NCBI GenBank assembly: GCA_944390675.1
Contig: CALXQR010000006.1
Coordinates: forward strand, 62,001 to 126,000
Direction: 5' to 3'
Length of the DNA stretch: 64,000 nucleotides
From: an uncultured Burkholderiaceae bacterium
GTDB taxonomy: Bacteria; Pseudomonadota; Gammaproteobacteria; Burkholderiales; Burkholderiaceae_F
Positions 34,408 to 42,595 of this stretch are shown here, in pieces (the first letter of the stretch is position 1; every line of letters starts with the position of its first letter). Below the pieces are notes generated by a model. It did no database searches, was not told the DNA's origin, and saw nothing but the letters and a program-made list of their open reading frames with translations. The position numbers and the translations under genes were made by a program.

Positions 34408-34665
34408 TTAGCGCGTCAGACCGTTTTTAAGCGCTGTCGAAACCGCGGCGTTGATATAAGCTGCGCGGGAAAGTCCAAGTTCGTGTGCAGCCTCATCCAC
34501 AGACTGAAGTAACGATTCTGAAATCGTGAGCGTAATTTGTTTTTTCTTTTTGGAAGCGGTTTCTTTTTTTACATAAGAAGCGGAATCCAAAAAGTTCTCA
34601 ACGGCTTTTTCATCGAGTTCCTTCTTTTCAGCCTGGGGCTTTTTACGCAACATGGTAATCGCCAT
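34408..34665 (-). CDS. Ribbon-helix-helix protein, probable partner of ParA
   Basis: The 85-aa protein has a lysine-rich N-terminal tail and a C-terminal RHH domain: beta strand KQITLTISESLLQSV then two helices DEAAHELGLSRAAYINAAVSTALKNG. Its position 42 nt after a ParA gene matches plasmid-style partition modules, where a small RHH protein is the centromere-binding and autoregulatory component. A repeated motif near both start codons could be its target. AGAGG precedes the ATG. Confidence 0.7.
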   Translation of the reverse strand: MAITMLRKKPQAEKKELDEKAVENFLDSASYVKKETASKKKKQITLTISESLLQSVDEAAHELGLSRAAYINAAVSTALKNGLTR

Positions 34666-34675
34666 CTTGTACCTC

Positions 34676-34688
34676 TAACTTACTATTA
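34676..34688. promoter_or_regulatory. Repeated motif before the RHH gene
   Basis: TAACTTACTATTA here and TAACCTACTATCA at 35382-35394 differ at only two of 13 bases. Each lies 6-11 nt before the start codon of a gene of the parA-RHH pair (minus strand), so it could be an operator or a shared translation signal. Confidence 0.35.
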
Positions 34689-34707
34689 TTTCTAAAGTAT
34701 CTTGATA

Positions 34708-35376
34708 TTAAAATAATTCCCCTTGAAGATCAACTTGGATGTTGAAGACTTCTTCAGCCAAAGCCTTCAATTCTGCACAGGCTTTAGGATCTTTCGGGCG
34801 CATTTCAAAAACACTCAGACCCGCGCCGCCGGCAGTGGCAAACGCTTTTCGGCGGCCAAGCTGGCGATCGAGAAACTTCATCTCTTCGCATTCCTTCATG
34901 ACGGAAGCGGCTTCCTGATTATCCGCGCCTTGGCTATCCGCACAAGATAAGAAACAGTACGCTTGGAAGTCGGCGCCAATGTCTCGAGCGTCGCGAATGA
35001 TATCTTCCAACTTTGCCAAGGCCCATACGTCATAGCTTCTCGGCTGAACCGGCACCAAAAGCAGATCGCAAACTAAAAGCGCGGCTCTCAAGGCCCCCGT
35101 GTCGCGGCCGCCCACATCAATAATGATGTCTTCCCATTTATTGACCTGAGCCTCAATCTGAGATTTGAGCGTGCGGGCATTGGAGTATGCGGAGCAAGCA
35201 AGATCAGGCTTAACATTATTTTCAGAACGAATACTGACCGCTGTCAGCGCGGACTGCTGTTCATCCCCGTCAACGAGCCAAACATCATGCCCTTGGCTTT
35301 GGCGATAAAGCGCCAACTGCACCGCAGTGGTGGTTTTCCCCGTACCGCCCTTGGTATTTGCTACAGCTATGATCAT
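34708..35376 (-). CDS. ParA-family partition ATPase
   Basis: The 222-aa deviant-Walker ATPase has KGGTGKTTTAVQLAL (about 9-23), the switch I region VDGDEQQSAL, and a Walker B-like IIIDVGGRD. Short, single-domain ParA proteins of this kind drive plasmid or integrative-element segregation together with a small RHH protein, which is encoded next. Other chromosomal roles (positioning of protein complexes) are possible. No replication or conjugation gene is near, so this looks like an isolated, plasmid-derived module. Confidence 0.85.
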   Translation of the reverse strand: MIIAVANTKGGTGKTTTAVQLALYRQSQGHDVWLVDGDEQQSALTAVSIRSENNVKPDLACSAYSNARTLKSQIEAQVNKWEDIIIDVGGRDTGALRAALLVCDLLLVPVQPRSYDVWALAKLEDIIRDARDIGADFQAYCFLSCADSQGADNQEAASVMKECEEMKFLDRQLGRRKAFATAGGAGLSVFEMRPKDPKACAELKALAEEVFNIQVDLQGELF

Positions 35377-35381
35377 AATAT

Positions 35382-35394
35382 TAACCTACTATCA
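35382..35394. promoter_or_regulatory. Repeated motif before the parA-like gene
   Basis: TAACCTACTATCA, the second copy of the motif at 34676-34688, 6 nt before the parA-like start codon on the minus strand. Confidence 0.35.
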
Positions 35395-35424
35395 AAATAA
35401 AATATTTTCAATCTCAAATTAATT

Positions 35425-36573
35425 TTATTTTGGAGTCCTTAAAAGAACGTCCTCAGCAAACTTAGCACCGATCTCTGAAAGCAAAATCGATGCATTTTGC
35501 ATACATTTTTCATTCTCAGGTTCAACTTCATTTAACGAAAAAGAACCCTTAAATCCCATTGCCGAAAGCTCAGACTTTTCGCACGCTATGCGTCCGGCAA
35601 ATAAATAAACCGGCACCGAAGATTGCTTCGCTCTCTTTAAAACACCGAAAGGTGCCTTGCCTTTGATGCTCTGAGCGTCAAAAGAGCCTTCTCCGGTAAT
35701 TACAAAATCGGCTCCAGTCAATGCCTGATCAAATCCGATCAGATCAAGCACCGCATCAGCGCCGCTCACCATGGCCGCATGGAAAAACCACATTAAGCCG
35801 GCTCCTAAGCCGCCCGCGGCTCCCGCGCCGGGTCGATTTCGGCAATCAAAACCGAAATGTGCATTTAAGCAATCCGCCGCGTGGCGCATGGCGCGCTCAA
35901 ACTCAGGGGTTTCATCTGAACAAATCCCCTTTTGCGGACCAAAAACGCTTGTTGCCCCAGTAGGACCTAAAAGCGGATTTGTGACGTCACAGACCGCTGT
36001 TAGCTTAAGATTGCCAAAGGCTTCCTCAAAAGCTTTTGTCTCTAACCGAGCAATTCTTGCCAGATCACGAGCTTTAAAGGGCCTCTCCAATTCATTTGAG
36101 TCGGCATCAAAAAAGCGAACACCCAAAGCCTGAAGGCAGCCCAGCCCCAAATCATTGGTGGCACTGCCGCCCAAACCGATGAAAAGGCGTCTGGCGCCAA
36201 GAGTCACCGCGTGACGGATGAGTTCTCCCACGCCGAACGTGCCGGCCAATTGAGGCGCACGCTCTTCAGGATTTGACAGATGAAGCCCCGCGGCTTGAGC
36301 CATTTCAATAATGGCTTCTTCACCTTTGTGGAAAAACTCTGTGCGAACCGGTTTTCCATAGGGGCCGGTAACCGTTTGGTTAACGGCTCTCCATCCAGCT
36401 TTTTCAACCACGGTTTTCAAAGTCGTCATTAAACCGTCTCCGCCATCGGACACGGGCAGCGTCACAACATCTGCGTTCGGACAAACCGCTCGTATTCCCT
36501 TGGCGATTGACTCACAGACTTCAGGCGCAGACAGCGACCCTTTAAATGAGTCGCAGGCGATTAAAACCGACAT
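35425..36573 (-). CDS. Glycerate kinase (GlxK/GarK family)
   Basis: The 382-aa protein matches type I glycerate kinases: SVLIACDSFKGSLSAPEVCESIAKG at the start, LPVSDGGDGL, GLGGSATNDLGLGCLQALG and ITGEGSFDAQSIKGKAP. It phosphorylates glycerate to 2-phosphoglycerate, linking sugar-acid breakdown to glycolysis. This fits the sugar-acid dehydratase elsewhere in the window, though the two are not linked. The start is ATG 36573 with AAGGAG; a longer open frame to 36621 is unlikely. Confidence 0.92.
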   Translation of the reverse strand: MSVLIACDSFKGSLSAPEVCESIAKGIRAVCPNADVVTLPVSDGGDGLMTTLKTVVEKAGWRAVNQTVTGPYGKPVRTEFFHKGEEAIIEMAQAAGLHLSNPEERAPQLAGTFGVGELIRHAVTLGARRLFIGLGGSATNDLGLGCLQALGVRFFDADSNELERPFKARDLARIARLETKAFEEAFGNLKLTAVCDVTNPLLGPTGATSVFGPQKGICSDETPEFERAMRHAADCLNAHFGFDCRNRPGAGAAGGLGAGLMWFFHAAMVSGADAVLDLIGFDQALTGADFVITGEGSFDAQSIKGKAPFGVLKRAKQSSVPVYLFAGRIACEKSELSAMGFKGSFSLNEVEPENEKCMQNASILLSEIGAKFAEDVLLRTPK

Positions 36574-36716
36574 GAAATAACTCCTTCGCGCTATCCTACC
36601 AATGCCAAAGCAATCACTCAAGAAAATACTATTGTCTTAATATCAGATTAATAGCAAAAAGGCATTTAGATGCTCATAAATTACTATTAAATAGCGAGAA
36701 TCTCACGCAGTGTAAA

Positions 36717-37148
36717 ATGGAGAAGAATTTAACGATTTCCGAGCACAAAATGATCCGCGAAGATTTTTTCAGAATGATCTGGGAGACCTATGGCATTGAA
36801 CCCGACTATCCGTTCGCGGGCGACTTTGAGACTGCGGTCTTCAGACGCAAAGACAATCTCAAATGGTTTGCCATTTGCATGAGTGTGACCAGCGAAAAAA
36901 TCGGTATCGGCGCTTTCGGCGATTTGGATATTGTGAATCTCAAATGCACGGACGACGATCGGGAACGTTTAGCCGAATCGGAAAACATCCGTCCCGCCTA
37001 CCACATGAACAAAAAACGGTGGCTTACGGTGATTTTGGATGAAAATGACGAGTTCGATCCGGAACTCATCACTCTAGTGCAAAAAAGTTATGAACTGACT
37101 TCTCCAAAAAGATCAAAATCAAAAAGGAAGAAAGCAACCGAAATCTAA
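36717..37148 (+). CDS. MmcQ/YjbR-family protein
   Basis: The 143-aa protein matches the YjbR/MmcQ double-wing DNA-binding-like family: YGIEPDYPFAGDFETAVFRRKDNLKWFA, and HMNKKRWLTVIL. A lysine-rich tail (KRSKSKRKKATEI) follows. Function in the cell is not well defined. ATG 36717 lacks a ribosome site; ATG 36750 (MIREDFF) would give the usual family start and is a fair alternative. Confidence 0.82.
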   Translation: MEKNLTISEHKMIREDFFRMIWETYGIEPDYPFAGDFETAVFRRKDNLKWFAICMSVTSEKIGIGAFGDLDIVNLKCTDDDRERLAESENIRPAYHMNKKRWLTVILDENDEFDPELITLVQKSYELTSPKRSKSKRKKATEI

Positions 37149-37762
37149 AAAAATTTAAGAGAGGTTGAAATCGCTGCTTCTGTTATCTGTGAAACAAACC
37201 TCCCAAATAACAGAATCATGTTATTCGAACCAGCGCATAACTTTCTTATTATTAAGTTGTGAATAACAATTTAGAAATTAAGAATCGTTGACAGCTTTTT
37301 TACGAATGAAAAAAAACAACTCAATAATCTTCTTTTCAATGAGCCGGAACTCTAAAAAAATTCCGGCTTTCTTTTAAACCTAAATTATCTATACGTTTTA
37401 GTCTAAAAAATTTAAAAGTATTTTTTGAAATTTTATTTTTATATTTTCACGTTTTTGAATTTCACAAAAACCCAGGATTCATCCTACCGGAGGAGTGGAT
37501 AGATTTTATCTATTCCTATGTTTTCAAATTTCATTTTGAATTAATGTAATCACTTTCCGAATAAAATAAAGCACGACCCTTAAAGTCAAGATAAAGATCA
37601 AAAGATTGGACACAACACAAAATCTAGGAACATTATAAAATTATTTACACGCATTATTTTAAGCGTTTTAATGTGTTTATACTCATTATCCTGCGTTTTA
37701 TGGTCAATTTAAAGTGAAAAAACAGCCCTTTTCAAACCCTTGACTTTAAAAAGATGATCCTC
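37149..37762. other. AT-rich intergenic region between the yjbR-type and hipBA genes
   Basis: About 600 bp with no gene. It contains one clear terminator (37342-37375) and a near-palindrome GGATAGAT-TTT-ATCTATTCC (37497-37516) of unknown meaning, 250 bp before the hipBA promoter. The rest is AT-rich, with nothing recognised. Confidence 0.5.
37342..37375 (+). terminator. Terminator downstream of the yjbR-type gene
   Basis: AGCCGGAA (37342-37349) pairs with TTCCGGCT (37361-37368), then TTCTTTT. It lies about 190 nt after the gene. Confidence 0.85.
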
Positions 37763-37823
37763 TTGACAAGGGAAAATTTAATCATCATAATAATGGGTAT
37801 TAAAACACTATTTCACCATTATT
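37763..37823 (+). promoter_or_regulatory. hipBA promoter with overlapping inverted-repeat operator
   Basis: TTGACA (37763-37768), a 17-nt spacer and CATAAT (37786-37791) make a near-consensus sigma-70 promoter. The inverted repeat AATAATGG (37789-37796) / CCATTATT (37816-37823) overlaps the -10 box and start site, fitting autorepression by HipB. It also shows that the ATG at 37754 lies upstream of the transcript. Confidence 0.7.
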
Positions 37824-37834
37824 TTGAGAATAAT

Positions 37835-38143
37835 ATGCGTCCATCTTTAGCTGTAGAAACGTCATTAAAGACGCTTGGCGCAAATTTAAAAATCGCGCGC
37901 CTGCGCCGTCGCTTGCCGCAATCGCAAGTTGCAGAACGTGCCGGAATCTCTCTTAACACCCTGGCAAAAGTTGAGGCAGGAGACCCCGGTGTCGCCATTG
38001 GTAATGTCGCAGCAATTATGCAGGCGATCGGTTTAGGTGCCCCTATGGGTGACATCGCCTCCCCGTCGGCCGATACCTCCGGTTTACGCCTGGAATCCGA
38101 GCGCTTGCCCAAGCGAGCCCGCGCACCGCGCCGACTGATTTAA
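37835..38143 (+). CDS. hipB: HipB-like XRE antitoxin/repressor
   Basis: The 102-aa protein has an XRE helix-turn-helix (LGANLKIARLRRRLPQSQVAERAGISLNTLAKVEAGDPGVAIGNVAAIMQAIGL), the HipB type. It should bind its operator and neutralise or co-repress with the HipA-like protein encoded 1 nt downstream. The start at 37835 was chosen because a strong promoter covers the earlier in-frame ATG. The C-terminal tail (RLPKRARAPRRLI) is basic. Confidence 0.85.
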   Translation: MRPSLAVETSLKTLGANLKIARLRRRLPQSQVAERAGISLNTLAKVEAGDPGVAIGNVAAIMQAIGLGAPMGDIASPSADTSGLRLESERLPKRARAPRRLI

Positions 38144-38144
38144 T

Positions 38145-39320
38145 ATGACCTCTCAGACTTTAAAGTTTTACTTTAAAAGTACTCTCAATCCCCTGCCAAT
38201 CGGTCAATTAAGCATTGATGATGTCGGCAGGGATACGTCTGCCTGCTACTTTGTCTATGATCAGGAATGGCTCGATCATGGTTACGCTTTAAGCTGTGAT
38301 CTGCCCTTGGTGCCAAAAGTTTTTAAAAATGACCCCGCTCACCCGCTTTTTGGGTTCCTTTATGATCTAATCCCTGGGGTAGGCGCTCGTAAAGCCGCAC
38401 GCTTTATTTATAAAAAAGACTTAACAAACATAGAGTTACTGCTTCAATCTCAAGAAGTTCTTCGACCCGGAGCTATAGGGTTTAAACCACAACTTGAAGA
38501 AGCACTTCAATATAAAGAATTAGGGCCTGCAGCGCTCGATTTAGAGCGTTTGATGATGGGTCACATGAATATTTCTGATATAGACACACTCTATCGAGGA
38601 TTAAGCGCCCTGCCCGGCGAACGTTTTAAGCTGGGTTGCGACTCGGGTAAAAATAAAAATTTCATTTCAAAATTTAACATCCCCGATCCGCAACGCAATT
38701 TAGTGGTCTGGGAAGCGGTCGCTTTGAGTCTTGCCAAACGGATGGGATTAAAAACGGTCTCGGCTGAACTCACTTCCACCCGTGGGATGGATACATTGAT
38801 CAGCCGCCGCTTCGACAGAAATGATGAAGGTGCACCTATCGGATTTGCCACTGCACGCGCTCTTTTAGCGGCTCACGATGATTCGCACAGCTACTTAGAA
38901 GTCGCAGATATTTTGAATCAGGACGGCGCCCGTCCCAAAGAAGATCTGCTCGAACTTTGGCGCCGGATGGTCTTTAATATGGCAATCGGCAACGTCCACG
39001 ATTCGCTCGACAATATTGCTTTCCTGCGCTCGCCCGAAGGCTGGCGCCTGGCTCCCCTTTATTCTTTAAAACCCGAGCCCATTGCCATCACTCGCCGCCA
39101 TCACGCCACAAGCGTCACCGATGACTGCGACCGCCCTGATCTTAATAAAGCTGTGGAAATCGCGGCTTACTTCGGTATTTCTAAACGAAAAGCCAGCGAA
39201 GAAGCGCTCCAAATCACCTCTTTTTGTGCTCAAAATTGGGAGCGCGTCGCGCACGATTTCCAGGCCGACCCCCTCGAAATCGACAATATGCGCAAAGCCT
39301 TCGAGCCTTTGTCTCTCTAA
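38145..39320 (+). CDS. hipA: HipA-family protein with degenerate kinase site
   Basis: The 391-aa protein follows the HipA layout (N-terminal subdomain, SALPGERFKLG loop, FISKF, VVWEAVALSLAKRMGL, catalytic loop, C-terminal helices). In active family members the catalytic loop reads NTD(D/G)HxxN and the later metal motif reads YD. Here they read NVHDSLDN (283-290) and LYS (305-307), so the catalytic Asp position is His285 and the metal-binding Asp position is Ser307. It may be a pseudokinase or an altered toxin. The gene is intact and coupled to hipB. Confidence 0.85.
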   Translation: MTSQTLKFYFKSTLNPLPIGQLSIDDVGRDTSACYFVYDQEWLDHGYALSCDLPLVPKVFKNDPAHPLFGFLYDLIPGVGARKAARFIYKKDLTNIELLLQSQEVLRPGAIGFKPQLEEALQYKELGPAALDLERLMMGHMNISDIDTLYRGLSALPGERFKLGCDSGKNKNFISKFNIPDPQRNLVVWEAVALSLAKRMGLKTVSAELTSTRGMDTLISRRFDRNDEGAPIGFATARALLAAHDDSHSYLEVADILNQDGARPKEDLLELWRRMVFNMAIGNVHDSLDNIAFLRSPEGWRLAPLYSLKPEPIAITRRHHATSVTDDCDRPDLNKAVEIAAYFGISKRKASEEALQITSFCAQNWERVAHDFQADPLEIDNMRKAFEPLSL

Positions 39321-39549
39321 TGGACTCGCGTTAGCCCTAAGAATTTTTGACGCAAATCGTCTTCTTTTCTCCTCTTAACGAAACAATTACAACTTGTTAC
39401 ATGTGGTTGGTGTTTTGTCTCATTGAGAAGCTATTTCCTCGAGATCAGAATAGTGGTGCCTACAGACCACCCGCGAAATATCAATAAACGGGATCGAGGC
39501 TTCATTTTTATAAAAATGAAACACATCAAATAGTTAGGAGCTTACAGCT

Positions 39550-41400
39550 ATGAAATTACGTGCCTCTTTGATGGCCTGCGCCATCTCCAGCGCCTTGGTT
39601 GCTTTGCCGCTTTCTGCCATGGCCTGCTCGACCGTGATCGTCGGTAAAGACGCATCCGCCACGGGTCAGGTGATCGTCGGCCACAACGAAGACAACGGCG
39701 GCCGCATCTTCAACCCGCAATACTGGGTCCCCGCCGCCAAGCACAAGGCCGGTGAAATGATCAAGTACGAACCGACCGCTGCGATGATTCCGCAAGTGCC
39801 TGAAACGTTGGGCTTTTATTGGTCCCAAACGCTCGACCCGAACGGTTCTTCCTTCTCCGACGGCTTTGTCAATGAAGCCGGCGTGGTGATCGTTTCCAAT
39901 GCCTGCTCGAACATTTTCGATAAGGACCAGAAGCTGAAAGACGGCGGCATCGGCTACGGCATCCGCCGCTTGATGGCCGAACGCGCTCACAGCGCCCGCG
40001 AAGCTGTTAAGATCGCTACCGACCTTTTGACGAAATACGGCTACTTCTCCGAAGGCCGTACCTACACGATCGCCGATACGAAGGAAGCCTGGCAGCTCGC
40101 TATTCATAAGGGCAATGTTTGGGTAGCCCGCCGTGTCCAAGACAATGAAGTGATCTATATCCCGAATAACTTCATGATGGACAAGGTTGACGCGACCGAC
40201 ACCGAAAACGTGATCGTTTCTCCGGGCTTGATCGAACGCTCGATCCAAAACGGCCGCTACAAACCCGCCACCCCGGGCGTCTACAGCGACTTCAACTTCC
40301 GCGAAGCCGTGCAGCCTGCTGAACAACGCGCCGTTGAATACAACTTCAGCCGCAACCAATTGGCTTGGGAATACATCACCGGCGACAAGATCACCGATGC
40401 TGAACAATTCCCCTACAGCTTCACGCCTGATAAGAAGTTCACGGTTCAAGACGTCAAGAACATCCTTCGCTTGCACGAAGACCGCATCGGCAACGATGAA
40501 AACGGCTGGTACCACCATCTCGGTTTCGGTCCGTGCCGCGTGACGACGCACGAATCCGTTGTCTTTGAAATCAACGACGTGCCTGAACTCATCACGAGCT
40601 ACCGCGCGCTTGCCCGTCCGTGCGAAACGCCCTATGTGCCGTTCTATCCGTTGGCCAAACCCGGCAAGAGCATGAGCTTCATGGATGCCGCAACCGCCAC
40701 GGCCGAACAATTCAACGCCCGCGACAGCCGCTTTGACTACCATCCGGAATTCGCCTCCATGACGTTCGTCAACAACGCCAACACGCTGGAATTCCAACGT
40801 GATGACATCGACGATAACTGGGATGTGATCGAAGAATTGGAAGAAAAGTGGGCTGACGAACAAGCCGGTTTGCGTGAACAAGCCAAGACCGCGATGAAGG
40901 TTTCCAAGGATCACGCGATGGCCATCCTGCACCGCTACAACGTTGCCAAGCTCAACGAAGCCAGCGGCGCCATCCAAGCTCACTTGGATGAAATCGCTCC
41001 GCATAAGGTTGTGATTTTGGCCGATGAAATCGATCCGAAGAGCAGCGCCACGGTTCGCTTCGCTCTCTTGAGCGACGACGATCTCGATGCCACCAAGATC
41101 GATCAAAAGCACACCTGGGGCGGTGTGGGCCGTTCGAGCCTCACGACCAGCGGTGTCATGGCTGACTTGGCTCAACCTGTTGCCTTCACTGCTGAAGACG
41201 TCAACGGCGACGGCAAGAAAGACATGGTGATGACCTTCGTGCAAAAAGACCTCGCCCGCTTCATGTTGGCAGGCGCCGTCTATGACGCATGGCTCTACAC
41301 GAGCGAAGGCGGCGACCGCATCGCTGCTTTTGACACCGTGCAGATCAAGGGTCAAACCAACCGCAAATACTCCAACCGTGAACGCGGCCATGATCGGTAA
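39550..41400 (+). CDS. Exported C69-family dipeptidase
   Basis: The 616-aa protein has a signal peptide (about 1-25, ending SAMA) directly followed by CSTVIVGKDASATG. Cys26 would become the N-terminal nucleophile after cleavage, as in C69 dipeptidases, an Ntn-hydrolase family that splits dipeptides. GHNEDNGGR follows, typical of the family. An extra C-terminal region (about 500-616) is seen. It likely acts in peptide nutrition in the periplasm. AGGAG precedes the ATG, and codon choice is highly biased, which suggests strong expression. A terminator follows. Confidence 0.92.
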   Translation: MKLRASLMACAISSALVALPLSAMACSTVIVGKDASATGQVIVGHNEDNGGRIFNPQYWVPAAKHKAGEMIKYEPTAAMIPQVPETLGFYWSQTLDPNGSSFSDGFVNEAGVVIVSNACSNIFDKDQKLKDGGIGYGIRRLMAERAHSAREAVKIATDLLTKYGYFSEGRTYTIADTKEAWQLAIHKGNVWVARRVQDNEVIYIPNNFMMDKVDATDTENVIVSPGLIERSIQNGRYKPATPGVYSDFNFREAVQPAEQRAVEYNFSRNQLAWEYITGDKITDAEQFPYSFTPDKKFTVQDVKNILRLHEDRIGNDENGWYHHLGFGPCRVTTHESVVFEINDVPELITSYRALARPCETPYVPFYPLAKPGKSMSFMDAATATAEQFNARDSRFDYHPEFASMTFVNNANTLEFQRDDIDDNWDVIEELEEKWADEQAGLREQAKTAMKVSKDHAMAILHRYNVAKLNEASGAIQAHLDEIAPHKVVILADEIDPKSSATVRFALLSDDDLDATKIDQKHTWGGVGRSSLTTSGVMADLAQPVAFTAEDVNGDGKKDMVMTFVQKDLARFMLAGAVYDAWLYTSEGGDRIAAFDTVQIKGQTNRKYSNRERGHDR

Positions 41401-41440
41401 TTGATTTAGCGCTTAAAGCCTAATATCAATTAACAGATCG

Positions 41441-41480
41441 CCCCGATGAGGCTATTGCAGCTTCACCGGGGTATTTTTTT
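41441..41480 (+). terminator. Terminator after the C69 dipeptidase
   Basis: CCCCGATGAGGC pairs with GCTTCACCGGGG (imperfect inside), followed by TATTTTTTTT. Confidence 0.8.
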
Positions 41481-41560
41481 TGAGAATTTACTTAGCAGAA
41501 AGAAGAATTTTTACTTTAGGTTTTATATACTTAGTAAGTTAACTTTGATGGGGAATCAAA

Positions 41561-42190
41561 ATGCAGCAAAACAACACGCCTTTGGTTCGCATCGTCGATG
41601 ACGATGAAGGCATCCGCAACTCCATGGCCTTTTTGCTCGAAGGCGAAGGCTGGGAAGTGAAAACCTATCGTGACGGTTCACAATTTCTCGCAAGCAACGA
41701 CTTCGCCCGTCCCGGCTGCATCATTTTGGACGTGCGCATGCCCAATATGAGCGGCTTGGGCCTGCAGACCCACCTCAATGAAATGGGCGTGGATCTCCCG
41801 ATTATCTTCTTGAGCGGCCACGGCGACATTGACATGGCTGTTCACACGATGAAAAACGGCGCAGTGGAATTTTTGCAAAAACCCGTGCGCGAAGAACGTC
41901 TTTTCAAAGTGGTCCACGACGTGATCAGCGAATACATGAACCGTCAGGAACAGATGGCTGACGTGATTGAATTCAAGAACCGCCTCAAAAACCTCACGCA
42001 GCGCGAACGCGAAGTGGTCAATCTCATTAGTCTCGGCAAATCCAATAAAGAAGTGGCTGAACAATTGGGCATTTCTGAAAAGACCGCCCAGGTGCACCGC
42101 GGCGCGGCTTACAGAAAGCTTGAAATCCATAACGCAACGGAAATCGCTCGTCTTTTGATGCGCGCTAAAGAAGATCCGCAAGCGCAATAA
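41561..42190 (+). CDS. FixJ-type response regulator, orphan
   Basis: The 209-aa protein has a receiver domain (acid pocket DDDE, phospho-acceptor Asp57 in IILDVRMP, switch Ser in FLSGHG, Lys in FLQKPV) and a C-terminal LuxR-type helix-turn-helix (LTQREREVVNLISLGKSNKEVAEQLGISEKTAQVHRG). This is the FixJ/TodR/TtrR class. No sensor kinase gene lies nearby, so the partner is elsewhere. Target genes are unknown. A strong terminator follows. Confidence 0.92.
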   Translation: MQQNNTPLVRIVDDDEGIRNSMAFLLEGEGWEVKTYRDGSQFLASNDFARPGCIILDVRMPNMSGLGLQTHLNEMGVDLPIIFLSGHGDIDMAVHTMKNGAVEFLQKPVREERLFKVVHDVISEYMNRQEQMADVIEFKNRLKNLTQREREVVNLISLGKSNKEVAEQLGISEKTAQVHRGAAYRKLEIHNATEIARLLMRAKEDPQAQ

Positions 42191-42210
42191 TTTTCAAACA
42201 AATTTCTTCG

Positions 42211-42239
42211 ATTGCCGGCCTCTAGCCGGCAATTTTTTG
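42211..42239 (+). terminator. Terminator after the response regulator
   Basis: ATTGCCGGC-CTCTA-GCCGGCAAT, a perfect 9-bp stem, followed by TTTTTG. Confidence 0.93.
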
Positions 42240-42246
42240 CCCGTAA

Positions 42247-42472
42247 ATAAAAAGAACCCACTGCGATTGGTTAACCGCAGTGGGCGACAAATTGGAAAGG
42301 TAGCTAGGCATTGCGCCCGCGCTTTCCCGAACGAAACCGATCTCCCTCAAACGATTCCGTTCACCTGATGAAACGGTTGCGATGCACGCACCCCCCTCGT
42401 TTCACCCGGCACGAGCACCCGTAAGCGAAGAACCGGGCGCTCGATGGACACTCAAACCACAATACCGTTCAA
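42247..42472 (-). ncRNA. Candidate small RNA with its own promoter and terminator
   Basis: No protein frame fits here, but on the minus strand a possible promoter (TTGAAA 42506-42501, 16 nt, TACATG 42484-42479) leads into three hairpins, then a terminator. The stems are GAGCGCCCG/CGGGTGCTC (42442-42413), TGAAACG/CGTTTCA (42404-42369) and GAACGGAATCG/CGGTTTCGTTC (42362-42329, 11 bp). The terminator is CCCACTGCG/CGCAGTGGG (42284-42257) with TTCTTTTTAT after it. It does not look like 6S, tmRNA, RNase P or SRP RNA. The family is unknown. Confidence 0.55.
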
Positions 42473-42595
42473 GTTATCCATGTACACATTGTCGACCATT
42501 TTTCAAGGAATTTAAACTAGGGGTTTCCTTAATTCCAAAGGGGTAGATCGAAAAATTTAATTTTCTATCTTATTGATTTTTATAGAAAAGATGGC

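Noticed and set aside
39556-41391. 611-codon open frame on the minus strand opposite the C69 dipeptidase gene
   Set aside because: It is the mirror frame of a highly biased gene. The plus-strand gene has a signal peptide, family motifs and ribosome site; the mirror frame reads as low-complexity Val/Phe/His-rich protein with no family resemblance.
42247-42472. Considered 6S RNA, RNase P RNA, tmRNA and SRP RNA for the structured minus-strand region
   Set aside because: None of the conserved core sequences or the overall folds of these RNAs could be found, so it was left unassigned.
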